A stretch of 64,000 bases of DNA from JAZKAR01 sp040389065 (GTDB lineage: Bacteria > Pseudomonadota > Gammaproteobacteria > Burkholderiales > Casimicrobiaceae), in assembly GCA_040389065.1 (NCBI GenBank), contig JAZKAR010000016.1, forward strand, positions 267,021-331,020, read 5' to 3'. The notes below the pieces were generated by a model. The model saw only the letters and a program-made list of their open reading frames with translations, had not been told where the DNA came from and searched no databases. The translations under genes and the position numbers were made by a program. Every line of letters starts with the position of its first letter. The first letter of the stretch is position 1. This document shows positions 62,101 through 64,000 of the stretch, in pieces.

Positions 62101-64000
62101 TACGCCATTGATACGGTGCGCCCAAGTCTGGCTTCTGCGATTACGATTAGTGATACAGCGCTAAAAATTGGCGATACTGCGACGGTAACGTTCGTCTTTA
62201 CCGAAGCCATTACTGGGTTTACAGCAGCGGATGTAACCGTGCCCAATGGCGTATTGTCGAATCTGACCACAGGCGATGGCGGCATCACCTGGACAGCAAC
62301 GCTGACGCCTAATGCCAGTGCGCAAGCTGGCACCAATGTCCTCACCCTTGATCTTACCGGAGTGCAAGATCTGAGTGGTAATGCGGGGAGTGGTAACGAC
62401 ACCAGCGGTAATTATGCGGTTGATACACTACGCCCCAGTTTAGCATCCAGTATTACCATTTCCGATACCAATCTGGCTATTGGTGAAACGGCTACGGTGA
62501 CCTTCACATTCAATGAAGCCATCAACGGCTTTACCATTGCCGATTTAACTGTTGACCATGGTGCCGTGTCGAATCTGAAGACCAGTGATGGCGGCATTAC
62601 TTGGACGGGAACGCTTACGCCTAGTGCCAGCGTTACCGACGCTACTAATATCATTACGCTTGATTATACGGGCATTACAGATAATGCCGGCAATGCTGGT
62701 ACGGGTACGGTGGATTCACCTAATTACGCGATTGATAGCGTACGGCCTGATTTAGCGTCCAGTATCACCGTTTCTGATACCGCTCTCAAGATAGGCGATA
62801 CTGCGACGGTTACGGTTACCTTCACTGAAGCCGTCACTGGATTTACTACCGCCGATGTCACGGTGGATAATGGGGTACTGTCTAACCTCACCACTTCTGA
62901 TGGTGGAATTACTTGGACGGCTACTCTGACACCTAGCGTCAGCACAAGCGACACTACTAATATTCTGACACTCGACAAGACGGGCATTACCGATCCGGCA
63001 GGTAATGCAGGGTTAGGCAGTGATACCAGCGGCAATTATTCTGTGGATACTTCGCGCCCCAGCCTTGCTTCCAGCATTACCCTATCTGATACTGCACTTA
63101 AAATTGGCGATACCGCTACTGTCACGTTTACGTTTACTGAAGCGGTGAGTGGATTTACGATAGCCGATGTAACAGTGCCGAATGGAGTGTTATCCAATCT
63201 GACCACTGGCGATGGCGGTATTACTTGGACAGCAACGCTGACTCCCGATGCAAGCACTACAGCAGCCTCTAATGTACTGACATTGGACTATACCGGCATC
63301 ACGGATCTGGCGGGTAATGCCGGAAGTGGCAGTGATACCAGCGGAAATTATGCTGTTGATACCGTGCGCCCAAGTTTGGCGTCCTCAATCACGATTTCTG
63401 ATACAGCGCTAAAAATTGGAGATGCCGCCACGGTAACGTTTACCTTCACTGAAGCGGTGAGTAGCTTTACGACGGCGGATGTGACCGTACCCAATGGAGT
63501 GCTATCGAATCTAACTACTGGTGATGGCGGCATTACCTGGACAGCCACACTAACCCCCAATGCCAGTGCCGCAGCTGCCTCCAATGTATTGACCTTAGAT
63601 AATACCGGCGTAACCGATCTGGCAGGTAATGTCGGATCGGGCAATGTAACGAGCGGAAACTATGCTGTTGATACCGTGCGTCCAAGTTTAGCTTCATCAA
63701 TCACGATTTCCGATACTGCACTGAAGATAGGCGATACCGCCACGGTAGCGTTTACCTTTACCGAGGCTGTGAGTGGATTCACGATAGCCGATGTAACGGT
63801 GCCGAATGGAGTGTTATCGAATCTATCAACAAGTGATGGTGGAGTTACCTGGACAAGTACGCTAACCCCCAATGCCAGTGCCACAGCCGCCTCCAATGTG
63901 CTGACCTTAGATAATACCGGCATCGCCGATCTGGCAGGTAATGCAGGAACGGGCAATGCGACCAGCGGAAATTATGCGGTTGATACGGTGCGCCCAAGTT
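56143..64000 (+). CDS. Second giant repetitive surface protein, DUF4347, 3' end beyond window
   Basis: The frame starts at ATG 56143 and stays open to the last base: 2619 complete codons and no stop. The N-terminus contains FKLKPTSLMMAVEPR then IMFDGA, almost identical to the first giant protein. DUF4347 follows (about residues 122-281, with VHIISHGSNASVNFG and LLYGCDIAA). After a unique domain (about 285-455) come four Ig-like repeats of the 123-residue family (57511-58930), one longer domain, about eight DTTAP-type Ig-like repeats (59317-61797), then a regular 104-residue repeat array to the window end. No beta-strand repeats of the PF12951 type are seen, so the two giants share head and export motif but not the body. 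Presumed adhesin; export route unseen. Confidence 0.9.
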   Translation, partial: MQFFNRSTPNTTNTPPATPFKLKPTSLMMAVEPRIMFDGAAVTAAAEIAHQYETADHSSQQHGAIGAVSDFDLFVKTNSAVDARSLSAATSQDNAHKPSNISAGTQHETINLTLSHRTEVVFIESNVPDIQLFIQSIDSSKEVYILDAAKDGLHQMASILAGRANIDAVHIISHGSNASVNFGALTLGNSNIDAHAADLQMVGRSLKAGGDILLYGCDIAATNLGASFIDKLALVTGADTAASNNLTGNAKFSADWNLEVKHGNVEAQSVVTPEVAGLYMDVLSINSTTVTFESAADILDGGGHKYSTQDITYQVNGDSNYKFVISGTKTGMEYARNNVYKNSYVQFDPYNAYKTETAIALNFVKGQIFTPTGLDIDNSGSKAQSLVFTGFAADGTTAIKTQNVSLSAYTQSNSVSLTGFTDVSTLKITATSNSGTLRFFQFDNIAMSNIKMAVTDPTISSATYNASTNVLSVTAADMTTGDTILPSKLTIKGENDNTYILTSSSVTASSATAFSITLNADDQLAVEGLLNKTGTLSNSSGTTFNLSAASGWDSDASSAPADSTNLITVSSVSSPVVSTADYDASTGVLTVTGSGFVATSGSPNDITVSNLTLKGQGGGTHTLTSSNVEASSPTSFSVTLNAVDQVAVNGLLNQNGGSSLDSTTYNIAAATGWDSALASADTSNAITVSNVTGPVVSSATYNANTGTLVVTGTNFVGKVGATNDITVGNLTLKGENGNTYTLTSSDVELGSATQFTVALNAVDKTFINGLVNKTGTKAVDSTTYNISASSGWDTALASADTTNGITASNIQTPTITSATYNNVTGVLNVTGTNLVATVGSNNDIIISTMTLKGLGNSTYTLTSNDVDITSATSFSITLNSTDIAGLAAILNKNGTKASDNVTYNLEAEDDWNSDINDTDIADTTATVTVTTPAPSVTKAVQTSGNGYYKAGDTVTFDVYFDQNVTVNVDNGTPRILLETGDNDQYADYTAGSGGKILSFSYVVGVGDTSSDLQYFDTSSFELNFGTLTATSDNLVNATLTLPGLASGNSLGELSSVIIDTTAPSSSTPDMTSGSDSGSSSSDDITNDTTPDFTGTAEANSTVTLYDTDGTTSLGTTTADGSGIWSITSSKLSEGDHTVKTTVTDAAGNVSGFASQLITIDTTAPSAPTGVDLAAGSDSGYSNSDNVTNKTTLVINGKAEANATVKMYDTDGTTVAGTATTNNSGKWSITTNTMSEAEHTLTVKAIDIAGNASKASSSLKVTVDTTAPSGTPVTPVLDSSSDSGNSNSDGITYETSPTLSGTDLETGGYVQIYEGNNLLATTQEYGSGSWETSVNGLSEGTYAIIVKAFDLAGNANPIKSSSLTVAVDTTAPNTPNAPDLTSGSDTGSSNSDDITSTATPTFTGVAEDNAAIKLYDSDGTTEIGSTTADGSGNWSITASTMSEATHTVTVKATDLAGNVSNASSALTVTIDMTAPTVLVDTLKFSNDTGSSSTDFITKTAAQTISGTVDTNLANDETVQVSIDNGSTWQDATAASGQKTWSLSGVTLSSSNTLKVRVVDSAGNSGTVASQAYVLDQSAPSAPTTALDSSSDTGTSNSDSITKTVTPVISGTSEANASLTLYDTDGTTVLGTTTADGSGNWSITSDTLSEGAHILVAKASDTAGNTSVASSDLEISIDTTAPTASAPDLNSGSDSGRSNSDDITSSTTPGFSGKAEVGSAVKLYDTDGSTLLGTATADGSGNWAITSSKLSEGTHTVSIKTTDVAGNVSSASSALSVMIDTTVPTTAALTVDTVSDSGVSSSDSITNVNQPTFTGTLEAYANVNLFDTNGKTVLGTTTADSLGNWSVTVTQDPITTLPLAGTHNITVVATDKAGNVSSKSTATKVVIDTTAPALKSAITISDTALKIGDTATATFKFTEAISGFTTADLKVENGKVTSLSSSDGGITWTGTLTPTASITDTTNMITLDNTGYTDVAGNAGVGTSNSPNYAIDTVRPSLASAITISDTALKIGDTATVTFVFTEAITGFTAADVTVPNGVLSNLTTGDGGITWTATLTPNASAQAGTNVLTLDLTGVQDLSGNAGSGNDTSGNYAVDTLRPSLASSITISDTNLAIGETATVTFTFNEAINGFTIADLTVDHGAVSNLKTSDGGITWTGTLTPSASVTDATNIITLDYTGITDNAGNAGTGTVDSPNYAIDSVRPDLASSITVSDTALKIGDTATVTVTFTEAVTGFTTADVTVDNGVLSNLTTSDGGITWTATLTPSVSTSDTTNILTLDKTGITDPAGNAGLGSDTSGNYSVDTSRPSLASSITLSDTALKIGDTATVTFTFTEAVSGFTIADVTVPNGVLSNLTTGDGGITWTATLTPDASTTAASNVLTLDYTGITDLAGNAGSGSDTSGNYAVDTVRPSLASSITISDTALKIGDAATVTFTFTEAVSSFTTADVTVPNGVLSNLTTGDGGITWTATLTPNASAAAASNVLTLDNTGVTDLAGNVGSGNVTSGNYAVDTVRPSLASSITISDTALKIGDTATVAFTFTEAVSGFTIADVTVPNGVLSNLSTSDGGVTWTSTLTPNASATAASNVLTLDNTGIADLAGNAGTGNATSGNYAVDTVRPS
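57511..58930 (+). repeat. Four diverged copies of the 123-residue repeat family
   Basis: Units begin PTISSATYNAST, PVVSTADYDAST, PVVSSATYNANT and PTITSATYNNVT at 57511, 57868, 58222 and 58579. They contain the same LTLKGE, TYTLTSS and LLNK/LNKNG landmarks as the array in the first giant protein, which links the two genes by descent. Confidence 0.8.
59317..61797 (+). repeat. Ig-like repeats of DTTAP type
   Basis: About eight units of roughly 103 residues begin with DTTAPS or a variant (near 59320, 59620, 59932, 60244, 60550, 60862, 61171 and 61474). They contain GSDSGSSNSD, TGTAEANSTVTLYD and GNWSITSSTLSEG-like segments, the pattern of bacterial Ig-like domains in large adhesins. Confidence 0.82.
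61797..64000 (+). repeat. 312-base Ig-like tandem array running off the window
   Basis: Units of exactly 312 bases (104 residues) begin near 62107, 62419, 62731, 63043, 63355, 63667 and 63979, with a first, diverged unit at about 61797. Landmarks are VDTVRPSLASSITIS, ALKIGDTATVTF, DGGITWTATLTPNAS and LAGNAGSG. The unit resembles Ig-like repeats of Bap-type adhesins. The array continues past the window end. Confidence 0.9.

Noticed and set aside
56604..63956. Minus-strand open frames of 60-185 codons under the second giant gene.
   Set aside because: Same cause; they repeat with the 312-base period of the sense repeats and carry no recognisable domain.

Overview
The window looks like a piece of a fairly AT-rich betaproteobacterial chromosome, probably Burkholderiales-like. 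The basis is gene order (cutA, dsbD remnant, TlpA-like thioredoxin, aroQ, accB, accC, prmA, DUF3426 protein), an IlvB whose thiamine-diphosphate motif reads GEAS as in Burkholderia, a class I IlvC, an NhaR-type LysR regulator and a DUF4124-glutaredoxin. This assignment comes from family knowledge; no search was run.

Positions 1-21420 are mostly housekeeping. There is a cut-off FAD/NAD(P)-binding protein, then a glucokinase/alpha-glucosidase pair. Next comes the long minus-strand cutA-to-DUF3426 block, in which DsbD is reduced to its periplasmic alpha domain. The ilvB-ilvH-ilvC branched-chain amino acid genes follow, with strong hairpins between ilvH and ilvC and a textbook terminator after ilvC. 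After them lie ttcA, a degenerate HD-GYP-like protein, a membrane-anchored tandem AAA+ ATPase, a DUF4124-glutaredoxin, an NhaR-like regulator and an alpha/beta hydrolase.

Positions 21448-64000 form an accessory region. Small enzyme genes surround two giant surface-protein genes. The enzymes are an APS kinase (makes PAPS), three sulfotransferase-type genes (one a truncated copy of another), a PhyH-type and an Asp/Asn-hydroxylase-type 2-oxoglutarate oxygenase, a GNAT acetyltransferase and a methyltransferase with a regulatory domain. A tail-collar (MdpB-like) protein and a DUF6916 protein stand divergently just before the first giant gene. An intact IS30-family element and a chemoreceptor fused to a PilZ domain also lie here.

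The first giant gene (30973-53298, 7441 aa) has a VEPRVMFDGA N-terminus, a DUF4347 domain, a glycine-rich stretch, two blocks of autotransporter-associated beta-strand repeats and about twelve 123-aa repeats, then cadherin/Ig-like domains. It shows no C-terminal beta-barrel. The second (56143 to beyond the window end) shares the N-terminal motif and DUF4347, then carries long arrays of Ig-like repeats. It is open to the last base.

The main hypothesis is that the flanking enzymes modify the giant proteins. The repeat units carry a periodic Lys, Asn and Tyr, which would suit methylation, hydroxylation and sulfation. Placement and family chemistry support this, but nothing in the sequence proves it. 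No tRNA, rRNA or CRISPR array was seen.
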